64,000 nt of DNA, taken from NCBI GenBank assembly GCA_023053545.1, contig JAKZAN010000080.1, positions 62,001-126,000 of the forward strand, read 5' to 3'. Every line of letters begins with the position of its first letter. Within the stretch, counting starts at the first letter, position 1. Positions 1-14,300 of this stretch are shown piece after piece. The notes under the pieces were generated by a model that saw only the letters and a program-made list of their open reading frames with translations, was not told the origin of the DNA and ran no database searches. The stretch is from Lepidurus packardi. Taxonomy: Eukaryota > Arthropoda > Branchiopoda > Notostraca > Triopsidae. Both the position numbers and the translations under genes were made by a program.

Positions 1-300
1 CGGACTGAATTATATCCTTATGTACTGAAGTTATTCCTTACGGACTGAATTAATTCCTTACGTACTGAAATAATTCCTTACGGACTGAATTAATTCCTTA
101 CGGACTGAATTAATTCCGTACGGACTGAATTAATACCTTACGGACTGAATGAAATCCTTACGGACTGAATTAATTCCTTACGGACTGAATTAATTCCTTA
201 CGGACTGAATTAATTCCTTGCTGACTGAATTAATTCCTTACGGACTGAATTAATTCCTTACGGACTGAATTAATTCCTTACGGACTGAATTAATTCCTTA

Positions 301-2480
301 CGGATTTAATTAATTCCTTACGTACTTAATTAATTCCTTACGGTCTGAATTAATTCCGTACGGATTTTATTAATTCCTTACGGACTGAATTAATTCCTTA
401 CGAACTGAATTAATTCCTTACGGACTGAATTAATTCTTTACGGACTGAATTAATTCCTTAAAGACTGAATTAATTCCTTACGGACTGAATTAATTCCTTA
501 CGGACTGAATTAATTCATTACGGACTTAATTAAATCCTTACAGACTGAATTAATTCCTTATGGACTTAATTAGTTCCGTAAGGAATGAATTAATTAATTA
601 CGGACTGAAATAATTCCTTACGGACTGAATTAATTAATTACGGACTGAAATAATTCCTTACGGACTGAATTAATTCCTTACGGACTGAGTTAATTCGTTA
701 CGGACTGAATTAATTTCATACGGACTGAATTAATTCATTACGGACTTAATTAATCGATTACGGACTGAATTAATTCCTTACGGACTGATTTAATTCCTTA
801 CTGACTGAATTAATTCCTTACGGACTGAATTAATTCCTTACGGACTGAATTAATTTCATACGGACTGAATTAATTCCTTACGGACTTAATTAATCGATTA
901 CGGACTGAATTAATTCCTTACGGACTGAATTAATTCCTTACTGACTGAATTAATTCCTTACGGACTGAATTAATTCCTTACGGACTGAATTAATTCCTTA
1001 CGGACTTAATTAATTCCTTACGTACTTAATTAATTAATTACAGTCTGAATTAATTCCGTTCGGATTTTATTAATTCCTTACGGACTGAATTAATTCCTTA
1101 CTGACTGAATTAATTCCTTACGGACTGAATTAATTCATTACGGACTGAATTAATTCCTTACGGACTAAATTAATTCCTTAATTCCTTAATTAATTCCTTA
1201 ATTCCTTAATTAATTCCTTACGGACTGAATTAATTTGATCCGGACTGAATTAATTCATTACGCACTTAATTAATCCATTACGGACTGAATTATTTCCTTA
1301 TGTACTGAAGTTATTCCTTACGGACTGAATTAATTCCTTACGGACTGAATTAATTCCGTATGGACTGAATTAGTACCTTACGGACTGAATGAAATCCTTA
1401 CGGACTGAATTAATTCCTTACGGACTGAATTAATTCCTTACGGACTGAATTAATTCCTTACGGACTGAATTAATTCCTTACGGACTGAATTAATTCCTTA
1501 CGGACTTAATTAATTCCTTACGTACTTAATTAATTCCTTACGGTCTGAATTAATTCCGTACGGATTTTATTAATTCCTTACGGACTGAATTAATTCCTTA
1601 CGAACTGAATTAATTCCTTACGGACTGAATTAATTCTTTACGGACTGAATTAATTCCTTAAAGACTGAATTAATTCCTTACGGACTGAATTAATTCCTTA
1701 CGGACTGAATTAATTCATTACGGACTTAATTAAATCCTTACAGACTGAATTAATTCCTTATGGACTTAATTAGTTCCGTAAGGAATGAATTAATTAATTA
1801 CGGACTGAAATAATTCCTTACGGACTGAATTAATTAATTACGGACTGAAATAATTCCTTACGGACTGAATTAATTCCTTACGGACTGAGTTAATTCGTTA
1901 CGGACTGAATTAATTTCATACGGACTGAATTAATTCATTACGGACTTAATTAATCGATTACGGACTGAATTAATTCCTTACGGACTGATTTAATTCCTTA
2001 CTGACTGAATTAATTCCTTACGGACTGAATTAATTCCTTACGGACTGAATTAATTTCATACGGACTGAATTAATTCCTTACGGACTTAATTAATCGATTA
2101 CGGACTGAATTAATTCCTTACGGACTGAATTAATTCCTTACTGACTGAATTAATTCCTTACGGACTGAATTAATTCCTTACGGACTGAATTAATTCCTTA
2201 CGGACTTAATTAATTCCTTACGTACTTAATTAATTAATTACGGTCTGAATTAATTCCGTTCGGATTTTATTAATTCCTTACGGACTGAATTAATTCCTTA
2301 CTGACTGAATTAATTCCTTACGGACTGAATTAATTCATTACGGACTGAATTAATTCCTTACGGACTAAATTAATTCCTTAATTCCTTAATTAATTCCTTA
2401 ATTCCTTAATTAATTCCTTACGGACTGAATTAATTTGATCCGGACTGAAATAATTCATTACGCACTTAATTAATCCATTA
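301..2480 (+). repeat. Higher-order repeat, 1200-bp period, two copies
   Basis: Positions 301-1280 match 1501-2480 at an offset of exactly 1200 bp (60 monomers). Reading row by row I found three differences over about 980 bp: position 305 (T against C at 1505), 1042 (A against G at 2242) and 1250 (T against A at 2450). The match fails after about 1286. Upstream of 301 the same order of variants continues, but the offset becomes 1240 because two plain monomers were gained or lost. Copies agree far better with each other than adjacent monomers do, which is the mark of a higher-order repeat. Confidence 0.93.
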
Positions 2481-3336
2481 CGGACTAAATTAATTCCTTA
2501 CGTACTTAATTAATTCCTTACGGTGTGAATTTATTCCTTACGGACTGAATTAATTCCTTACGGACTGAATTAATTCATTATGGACTTAATTAATTCCGTA
2601 AGGAATGAATGAATTAATTACGGACTGAAATAATTCCTTACGGACTGAATTAATTCCTTACGAACTGAATTAATTCCTTACGGACTGAATTAATTCCTTA
2701 ATTAATTCCTTACGGACTGAATTAATTCCTTATGGACTGAATTAATTCCTTAATTAATTCCTTACGGACTGAATTAATTTCATACGGAATGAATTAATTC
2801 CTTACGGACTGAATTAATTCCTTACGGATTGAATTAATACCTTACGGACTGAATTAAATCCTTACGGACTGAATTAATTCCTTACGGACTGAATTAATTC
2901 CTTACGGACTGAATTAATTCCTTACTGACTGAATTAATTCCTTACGGACTGAATTAATTCCTTACGGACTGAATTAATTCCTTACGGACTGAATTAATTC
3001 CTTACGGCCTGAATTAATTCCGTACGGATTTTATTAATTCCTTACGGACTGAATTAATTCATTACGGACTGAATTAATTCATTACGGACTTAATTAATCC
3101 ATTACGGACTGAATTATTTCCTTACGTACTGAAGTTATTCCTTACGGACTGAATTAATTCCTTACGGACTGAATTAATTCCTTAATTAATTCCTTACGGA
3201 CTGAATTAATTTCATACGGACTGAATTAATTCCTTACGGACTGAATTAATTCCTTACGGACTGAATTAATACCTTACGGACTGAATTAAATCCTTACGGA
3301 CTGAATTAATTCCTTACGGACTGAATTAATTCCTTA

Positions 3337-5330
3337 CGGACTGAATTAATTCCTTACGGACTGAATTAATTCCTTACGGACTGAATTAATTCCTTGCTGA
3401 CTGAATTAATTCCTTACGGACTGAATTAATTCCTTACGGACTGAATTAATTCCTTACGGACTGAATTAATTCCTTACGGATTTAATTAATTCCTTACGTA
3501 CTTAATTAATTCCTTACGGTCTGAATTAATTCCGTACGGATTTTATTAATTCCTTACGGACTGAATTAATTCCTTACGAACTGAATTAATTCCTTACGGA
3601 CTGAATTAATTCTTTACGGACTGAATTAATTCCTTAAAGACTGAATTAATTCCTTACGGACTGAATTAATTCCTTACGGACTGAATTAATTCATTACGGA
3701 CTTAATTAAATCCTTACAGACTGAATTAATTCCTTATGGACTTAATTAGTTCCGTAAGGAATGAATTAATTAATTACGGACTGAAATAATTCCTTACGGA
3801 CTGAATTAATTAATTACGGACTGAAATAATTCCTTACGGACTGAATTAATTCCTTACGGACTGAGTTAATTCGTTACGGACTGAATTAATTTCATACGGA
3901 CTGAATTAATTCATTACGGACTTAATTAATCGATTACGGACTGAATTAATTCCTTACGGACTGATTTAATTCCTTACTGACTGAATTAATTCCTTACGGA
4001 CTGAATTAATTCCTTACGGACTGAATTAATTTCATACGGACTGAATTAATTCCTTACGGACTTAATTAATCGATTACGGACTGAATTAATTCCTTACGGA
4101 CTGAATTAATTCCTTACTGACTGAATTAATTCCTTACGGACTGAATTAATTCCTTACGGACTGAATTAATTCCTTACGGACTTAATTAATTCCTTACGTA
4201 CTTAATTAATTAATTACAGTCTGAATTAATTCCGTTCGGATTTTATTAATTCCTTACGGACTGAATTAATTCCTTACTGACTGAATTAATTCCTTACGGA
4301 CTGAATTAATTCATTACGGACTGAATTAATTCCTTACGGACTAAATTAATTCCTTAATTCCTTAATTAATTCCTTAATTCCTTAATTAATTCCTTACGGA
4401 CTGAATTAATTTGATCCGGACTGAATTAATTCATTACGCACTTAATTAATCCATTACGGACTGAATTATTTCCTTATGTACTGAAGTTATTCCTTACGGA
4501 CTGAATTAATTCCTTACGGACTGAATTAATTCCGTATGGACTGAATTAGTACCTTACGGACTGAATGAAATCCTTACGGACTGAATTAATTCCTTACGGA
4601 CTGAATTAATTCCTTACGGACTGAATTAATTCCTTACGGACTGAATTAATTCCTTACGGACTGAATTAATTCCTTACGGACTTAATTAATTCCTTACGTA
4701 CTTAATTAATTCCTTACGGTCTGAATTAATTCCGTACGGATTTTATTAATTCCTTACGGACTGAATTAATTCCTTACGAACTGAATTAATTCCTTACGGA
4801 CTGAATTAATTCTTTACGGACTGAATTAATTCCTTAAAGACTGAATTAATTCCTTACGGACTGAATTAATTCCTTACGGACTGAATTAATTCATTACGGA
4901 CTTAATTAAATCCTTACAGACTGAATTAATTCCTTATGGACTTAATTAGTTCCGTAAGGAATGAATTAATTAATTACGGACTGAAATAATTCCTTACGGA
5001 CTGAATTAATTAATTACGGACTGAAATAATTCCTTACGGACTGAATTAATTCCTTACGGACTGAGTTAATTCGTTACGGACTGAATTAATTTCATACGGA
5101 CTGAATTAATTCATTACGGACTTAATTAATCGATTACGGACTGAATTAATTCCTTACGGACTGATTTAATTCCTTACTGACTGAATTAATTCCTTACGGA
5201 CTGAATTAATTCCTTACGGACTGAATTAATTTCATACGGACTGAATTAATTCCTTACGGACTTAATTAATCGATTACGGACTGAATTAATTCCTTACGGA
5301 CTGAATTAATTCCTTACTGACTGAATTAAT
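3337..5330 (+). repeat. Second copy of the 161-2154 block (offset 3176 bp)
   Basis: About 2.0 kb from 161 to 2154 recurs here at an offset of 3176 bp. Both diagnostic states of the 1200-bp copies are kept: GGATTTAAT at the position matching 301, CAGTCTG at the position matching 1041, TATGTACTGAAG at about 4476 and TTAGTACC at about 4547. The offset is not a multiple of 20 because three 12-bp short units lie between the copies (36 bp, equal to 16 modulo 20). The match ends near 5331, where TTCCTTACGG becomes TTCTTTATGG. A related block returns again from about 17282, where CCTTGCTGAC matches position 220. Confidence 0.85.
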
Positions 5331-8300
5331 TCTTTATGGACTTAATTAGTTCCGTAAGGAATGAATTAATTAATTACGGACTGAAAAAATTCCTTACGGA
5401 CTGAATTAATTCCTTACGGACTGAATTAATTCCTTACGGACTGAATTTATACCTTACGGACTGAATGAAATCCTTACGGACTGAATTAATTCCTTACGGA
5501 CTGAATTAATTCCTTACGGACTGAATTAATTCCTTACTGACTGAATTAATTCCTTACGGACTGAATTAATTCCTTACGGACTGAATTAATTCCTTACGGA
5601 CTTAATTAATTCCTTACGTACTTAATTAATTCCTTACGGTCTGAATTAATTCCGTACGGATTTTATTAATTCCTTACGGACTGAATTAATTCATTACGGA
5701 CTTAATTAAATCATTACGGACTTAATTAATCCATTTCGGACTGAATTATTTCTTTACGTACTGAAGTTATTCCTTACGGACTGAATTAATTACTTACGGA
5801 CTGAATTATTTCCTTACATACTGAAATAATTCCTTACGGACTGAATTAATTCCTTACGGACTGAATTAATTCCTTACGTACTTAATTAATTCCTTACGGT
5901 CTGAATTAATTCCGTACGGATTTTATTAATTCCTTACGGACTGAATTAATTCCTTACGAACTGAATTAATTCCTTGCGGACTGAATTAATTCTTTACGGA
6001 CTGAATTAATTCCTTAAAGACTGAATTAATTCTTTATGGACTTAATTAGTTCCGTAAGGAATGAATTAATTAATTACGGACTGAAATAATTCCTTACGGA
6101 CTGAATTAATTCCTTACGGACTGAATTAATTCCTTACGGACTGAATTAATTCCTTACGGACTGAATTAATTCCTTACGGACTGAATTTATACCTTACGGA
6201 CTGAATGAAATCCTTACGGACTGAATTAATTCCTTACGGACTGAATTAATTCCTTACGGACTGAATTAATTCCTTACTGACTGAATTAATTCCTTACGGA
6301 CTGAATTAATTCCTTACGGAATGAATTAATTCCTTACGGACTTAATTAATTCCTTACGTACTTAATTAATTCCTTACGGTCTGAATTAATTCCGTTCGGA
6401 TTTTATTAATTCCTTACGGACTGAATTAATTCCTTACGAACTGAATTAATTCCTTACGGACTGAATTAATTCTTTACGGACTGAATTAATTCCTTAAAGA
6501 CTGAATTAATTCCTTATGGACTTTATTAGTTCCGTAAGGAATGAATTAATTAATTACGGACTGAAATAATTCCCTACGGACTGAATTAATTAATTACGGA
6601 CTGAAATAATTCCTTACGGACTGAATTAATTCCTTACGGACTGAGTTAATTCCTTACGGACTGAATTAATTTCATACGGACTGAATTAATTCATTACGGA
6701 CTTAATTAATCGATTACGGACTGAATTAATTCCTTACGGACTGAATTAATTCCTTACTGACTGAATTAATTCTTTAGGATTTATTGAATTCCTTTCTTAC
6801 TGAAATAACTACTTACGGACTGAATGAATTCCTTACGGACTGAATTAATTCCTTACGTACTTAATTAATTCCTTACGGTCTGAATTAATTCCGTACAGAT
6901 TTTATTAATTCCTTACGGACTGAATTAATTCATTACGGACTTAATTAATCCATTTCGGACTGAATTATTTCTTTACGTACTGAAGTTATTCCTTACGGAC
7001 TGAATTAATTACTTACGGACTGAATTATTTCCTTACATACTGAAATAATTCCTTACGGACTGAATTAATTCCTTACGGACTGAATTAATTCCTTAATTAA
7101 TTCCTTACGGACTGAATTAATTTCATACGGACTGAATTAATTCATTACGGACTTAAATAATCGATTACGGACTTAATTAATCCATTACAGACTGAATTAA
7201 TTCCTTACGGACTGAATTAATTCCTTACGGACTGAATTAATTCCTTACGGACTGAATTAATTCCTTACGGACTTAATTAATTCCTTACGGTCTGAATTAA
7301 TTCCGTACGGATTTTATTAATTCCTTACGGACTGAATTAATTCCGTACGGATTTTATTAATTCCTTACGGACTGAATAAATTCCTTACGAACTGAATTAA
7401 TTCCGTACGGATTTTATTAATTCCTTTCGGACTGAATTTATTCATTACGGACTTAATTAATCCATTACAGACTGAATTAATTCCTTACGTACTGAATTAA
7501 TTCCTTACGGACTGAATTAATACCTTACGGACTGAATTAAATCCTTACGGACTGAATTAATTCCTTACGGCCTGAATTAATTCCTTACGGACTGAATTAA
7601 TTCCTTACTGACTGAATTAAATCCTTACGGACTGAATTAATTCCTTACGGACTGAATTAATTCCTTACGGACTGAATTTATACCTTACGGACTGAATGAA
7701 ATCCTTACGGACTGAATTAATTCCTTACGGACTGAATTAATTCCTTACGGACTGAATTAATTCCTTACGGACTTAATTAATTCCTTACGGTCTGAATTAA
7801 TTCCGTACGGATTTTATTAATTCCTTACGGACTGAATTAATTCCTTACGAACTGAATTAATTCCTTACGGACTGAATTAATTCTTTACGGACTGAATTAA
7901 TTCCTTAAAGACTGAATTAATTCCTTATGGACTTTATTAGTTCCGTAAGGAATGAATTAATTAATTACGGACTGAAATAATTCCCTACGGACTGAATTAA
8001 TTAATTACGGACTGAAATAATTCCTTACGGACTAAATTAATTCCTTACGGACTGAGTTAATTCCTTACGGACTGAATTAATTTCATACGGACTGAATTAA
8101 TTCATTACGGACTTAATTAATCGATTACGGACTGAATTAATTCCTTACGGACTGAATTAATTCCTTACTGACTGAATTAATTCTTTAGGATTTATTGAAT
8201 TCCTTTCTTACTGAATTAACTACTTACGGACTGAATGAATTCCTTACGGACTGAATTAATTCCTTACGTACTTAATTAATTCCTTACGGTCTGAATTAAT

Positions 8301-9799
8301 TCCGTACGGATTTTATTAATTCCTTACGGACTTAATTAATCCATTTCGGACTGAATTATTTCTTTACGTACTGAAGTTATTCCTTACGGACTGAATTAAT
8401 TACTTACGGACTGAATTATTTCCTTACATACTGAAATAATTCCTTACGGACTGAATTAATTCCTTACGGACTGAATTAATTCCTTAATTAATTCCTTACG
8501 GACTGAATTAATTTCATACGGACTGAATTAATTCATTACGGACTTAATTAATTCCTTACGGTCTGAATTAATTCCGTACAGATTTTATTAATTCCTTACG
8601 GACTGAATTAATTCATTACGGACTTAATTAATCCATTTCGGACTGAATTATTTCTTTACGTACTGAAGTTATTCCTTACGGACTGAATTAATTACTTACG
8701 GACTGAATTATTTCCTTACATACTGAAATAATTCCTTACGGACTGAATTAATTCCTTACGGACTGAATTAATTCCTTAATTAATTCCTTACGGACTGAAT
8801 TAATTTCATACGGACTGAATTAATTCATTACGGACTTAAATAATCGATTACGGACTTAATTAATCCATTACAGACTGAATTAATTCCTTACGGACTGAAT
8901 TAATTCCTTACGGACTGAATTAATTCCTTACGGACTGAATTAATTCCTTACGGACTTAATTAATTCCTTACGGTCTGAATTAATTCCGTACGGATTTTAT
9001 TAATTCCTTACGGACTGAATTAATTCCGTACGGATTTTATTAATTCCTTACGGACTGAATAAATTCCTTACGAACTGAATTAATTCCGTACGGATTTTAT
9101 TAATTCCTTTCGGACTGAATTTATTCATTACGGACTTAATTAATCCATTACAGACTGAATTAATTCCTTACGTACTGAATTAATTCCTTACGGACTGAAT
9201 TAATACCTTACGGACTGAATTAAATCCTTACGGACTGAATTAATTCCTTACGGACTGAATTAATTCCTTACGGACTGAATTAATTCCTTACTGACTGAAT
9301 TAAATCCTTACGGACTGAATTAATTCCTTACGGACTGAATTAATTCCTTACGGACTGAATTTATACCTTACGGACTGAATGAAATCCTTACGGACTGAAT
9401 TAATTCCTTACGGACTGAATTAATTCCTTACGGACTGAATTAATTCCTTACGGACTTAATTAATTCCTTACGTACTTAATTAATTCCTTACGGTCTGAAT
9501 TAATTCCGTACGGATTTTATTAATTCCTTACGGACTGAATTAATTCCTTACGAACTGAATTAATTCCTTACGGACTGAATTAATTCTTTACGGACTGAAT
9601 TAATTCCTTAAAGACTGAATTAATTCCTTATGGACTTTATTAGTTCCGTAAGGAATGAATTAATTAATTACGGACTGAAATAATTCCCTACGGACTGAAT
9701 TAATTAATTACGGACTGAAATAATTCCTTACGGACTGAATTAATTCCTTACGGACTGAGTTAATTCCTTACGGACTGAATTAATTTCATACGGACTGAA

Positions 9800-11380
9800 T
9801 TAATTCATTACGGACTTAATTAATCGATTACGGACTGAATTAATTCCTTACGGACTGAATTAATTCCTTACTGACTGAATTAATTCTTTAGTATTTATTG
9901 AATTCCTTTCTTACTGAATTAACTACTTACGGACTGAATGAATTCCTAACGGACTGAATTAATTCCTTACGTACTTAATTAATTCCTTACGGTCTGAATT
10001 AATTCCGTACGGATTTTATTAATTCCTTACGGACTGAATTAATTCATTACGGACTTAATTAATCCATTTCGGACTGAATTATTTCTTTACGTACTGAAGT
10101 TATTCCTTACGGACTGAATTAATTACTTACGGACTGAATTATTTCCTTACATACTGAAATAATTCCTTACGGACTGAATTAATTCCTTACGGACTGAATT
10201 AATTCCTTAATTAATTCCTTACGGACTGAATTAATTTCATACGGACTGAATTAATTCATTACGGACTTAATTAATCGATTACGGACTTAATTAATCCCTT
10301 ACAGACTGAATTAATTCTTTACGGACTGAATTAATTCCTTACGGACTGAATTAATTCCTTACGGACTTAATTAATTCCTTACGTACTTAATTAATTCCTT
10401 ACGGTCTGAATTAATTCCGTACGGATTTTATTAATTCCTTACGGACTGAATTAATTCCGTACGGATTTTATTAATTCCTTACGGACTGAATAAATTCCTT
10501 ACGAACTGAATTAATTCCGTACGGATTTTATTAATTCCTTACGGACTGAATAAATTCCTTACGGACTGAATTAATTCATTACGGACTTAATTAATCGATT
10601 ACGGACTGAATTAATTCCTTACGGACTGAATTAATTCCTTACTGACTGAATTAATTCTTTAGTATTTATTGAATTCCTTTCTTACTGAATTAACTACTTA
10701 CGGACTGAATGAATTCCTAACGGACTGAATTAATTCCTTACGTACTTAATTAATTCCTTACGGTCTGAATTAATTCCGTACGGATTTTATTAATTCCTTA
10801 CGGACTGAATTAATTCATTACGGACTTAATTAATCCATTTCGGACTGAATTATTTCTTTACGTACTGAAGTTATTCCTTACGGACTGAATTAATTACTTA
10901 CGGACTGAATTATTTCCTTACATACTGAAATAATTCCTTACGGACTGAATTAATTCCTTACGGACTGAATTAATTCCTTAATTAATTCCTTACGGACTGA
11001 ATTAATTTCATACGGACTGAATTAATTCATTACGGACTTAATTAATCGATTACGGACTTAATTAATCCCTTACAGACTGAATTAATTCTTTACGGACTGA
11101 ATTAATTCCTTACGGACTGAATTAATTCCTTACGGACTTAATTAATTCCTTACGTACTTAATTAATTCCTTACGGTCTGAATTAATTCCGTACGGATTTT
11201 ATTAATTCCTTACGGACTGAATTAATTCCGTACGGATTTTATTAATTCCTTACGGACTGAATAAATTCCTTACGAACTGAATTAATTCCGTACGGATTTT
11301 ATTAATTCCTTACGGACTGAATAAATTCCTTACGGACTGAATTAATTCATTACGGACTTAATTAATCGATTACGGACTGA
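9800..11380 (+). repeat. Tandem duplication, 771-bp unit
   Basis: The marker TTTAGTATTTATTGAATTCC at about 9887 recurs at about 10658, and the rare GAATTCCTAACGG variant follows both copies at the same offset of 771 bp. The odd length is explained by one 12-bp and one 19-bp short unit per copy (36 full monomers plus variants, net 771). Start and end are approximate because flanking monomers are similar. Confidence 0.82.
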
Positions 11381-14300
11381 ATTAATTCCTTACGTACTGA
11401 ACTTATTCCTTACGGACTGAATAAATTCCTTACGGACTGAATTAATTCCTTACGGACTGAATTAATTCCTTACGGACTGAATTAATACCTGACGGACTGA
11501 ATTAAATCCTTACGGACTGAATTAATTCCTTACGGACTGAATTAATTCCTTACGGACTGAATTAATTCCTTACTGACTGAATTAATTCCTTACGGACTGA
11601 ATTAATTCCTTACAGACTGAATTAATTCCTTACGGACTGAAGTAATTCCTTTCGGACTTAATTAATTCCTTACGTACTTTATTAATTCCTTACGGTCTGA
11701 ATTAATTCCGTACGGATTTTATTAATTCCTTACGGACTGAATTAATTCCGTACGGATTTTATTAATTCCTTACGGACTGAATAAATTCCTTACGAACTGA
11801 ATTAATTCCGTACGGATTTTATTAATTCCTTACGGACTGAATAAATTCCTTACGAACTGAATTAATTCCGTACGGATTTTATTAATTCATTACGGACTGA
11901 ATTTATTCATTACGGACTTAATTAATCCATTACAGACTGAATTATTTCCTTACGTATTGAAGTTATTCCTTACGGACTGAATTAATTCCTTACGTACTGA
12001 AATAATTCCTTACGGACTGAATTAATTCCTTACGGACTGAATTAATTCCTTACGGACTGAATTAATTCCTTAATTAATTCCTTACGGACTGAATTAATTT
12101 CATACGGACTGAATTAATTCATTACGGACTTAATTAATTTCACACGGACTGAATTAATTCATTACGGACTTAATTAATCGATTACGGACTGAATTAATTC
12201 CTAACGTACTGAACTTATTCCTTACGGACTGAATTAATTCCTTACGGACTGAATTAATTCCTTACGGACTGAATTAATTCCTTTCGGACTTAGTTAATTC
12301 CTTACGTACTTAATTAATTGCTTACGGTCTGAATTAATTCCGTACGGATTTTATTAATTCCTTACGGACTGAATTAATTCCGTACGGATTTTATTAATTC
12401 CTTACGGACTGAATAAATTCCTTACGAACTGAATTAATTCCGTACGGATTTTATTAATTCCTTACGGACTGAATTTATTCATTACGGACTTAATTAATCC
12501 ATTACAGACTGAATTAATTCCTTACGGACTGAATTAATTCCTTACGGACTGAATTAATACCTTACGGACTGAATTAAATCCTTACGGACTGAATTAATTC
12601 CTTACGGACTGAATTAATTCCTTACGGACTGAATTAATTCCTTACTGACTGAATTAAATCCTTACGGACTGAATTAATTCCTTACGGACTGAATTAATTC
12701 CTTAAGGACTGAATTTATACCTTACGGACTGAATGAAATCCTTACGGAATGAATTAATTCCTTACGGACTGAATTAATTACTTACGGACTGAATTATTTC
12801 CTTACATACTGAAATAATTCCTTACGGACTGAATTAATTCCTTACGGACTGAATTAATTCCTTAATTAATTCCTTACGGACTGAATTAATTTCATACGGA
12901 CTGAATTAATTCATTACGGACTTAATTAATCGATTACGGACTTAATTAATCCATTACAGACTGAATTAATTCCTTACGGACTGAATTAATTCCTTACGGA
13001 CTGAATTAATTCCTTACGGACTTAATTAATTCCTTACGTACTTAATTAATTCCTTACGGTCTGAATTAATTCCGTACGGATTTTATTAAATCCTTACGGA
13101 ATGAATTAATTCCTTACGGACTGAATTAATTCCTTACGGACTTAATTAATTCCTTACGTACTTAATTAATTCCTTACGGTCTGAATTAATTCCGTTCGGA
13201 TTTTATTAATTCCTTACGGACTGAATTAATTCCTTACGAACTGAATTAATTCCTTACGGACTGAATTAATTCTTTACGGACTGAATTAATTCCTTAAAGA
13301 CTGAATTAATTCCTTATGGACTTTATTAGTTCCGTAAGGAATGAATTAATTAATTACGGACTGAAATAATTCCCTACGGACTGAATTAATTAATTACGGA
13401 CTGAAATAATTCCTTACGGACTGAATTAATTCCTTACGGACTGAGTTAATTCCTTACGGACTGAATTAATTTCATACGGACTGAATTAATTCATTACGGA
13501 CTTAATTAATCGATTACGGACTGAATTAATTCCTTACGGACTGAATTAATTCCTTACTGACTGAATTAATTCTTTAGGATTTATTGAATTCCTTTCTTAC
13601 TGAAATAACTACTTACGGACTGAATGAATTCCTTACGGACTGAATTAATTCCTTACGTACTTAATTAATTCCTTACGGTCTGAATTAATTCCGTACAGAT
13701 TTTATTAATTCCTTACGGACTGAATTAATTCATTACGGACTTAATTAATCCATTTCGGACTGAATTATTTCTTTACGTACTGAAGTTATTCCTTACGGAC
13801 TGAATTAATTACTTACGGACTGAATTATTTCCTTACATACTGAAATAATTCCTTACGGACTGAATTAATTCCTTACGGACTGAATTAATTCCTTAATTAA
13901 TTCCTTACGGACTGAATTAATTTCATACGGACTGAATTAATTCATTACGGACTTAAATAATCGATTACGGACTTAATTAATCCATTACAGACTGAATTAA
14001 TTCCTTACGGACTGAATTAATTCCTTACGGACTGAATTAATTCCTTACGGACTGAATTAATTCCTTACGGACTTAATTAATTCCTTACGGTCTGAATTAA
14101 TTCCGTACGGATTTTATTAATTCCTTACGGACTGAATTAATTCCGTACGGATTTTATTAATTCCTTACGGACTGAATAAATTCCTTACGAACTGAATTAA
14201 TTCCGTACGGATTTTATTAATTCCTTTCGGACTGAATTTATTCATTACGGACTTAATTAATCCATTACAGACTGAATTAATTCCTTACGTACTGAATTAA

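Noticed and set aside
570..600. A fully inverted monomer at CCGTAAGGAATG
   Set aside because: Flanking bases stay in the forward orientation and register, and only a core of about 8 bp reads as reverse complement, so no whole-monomer inversion is present.
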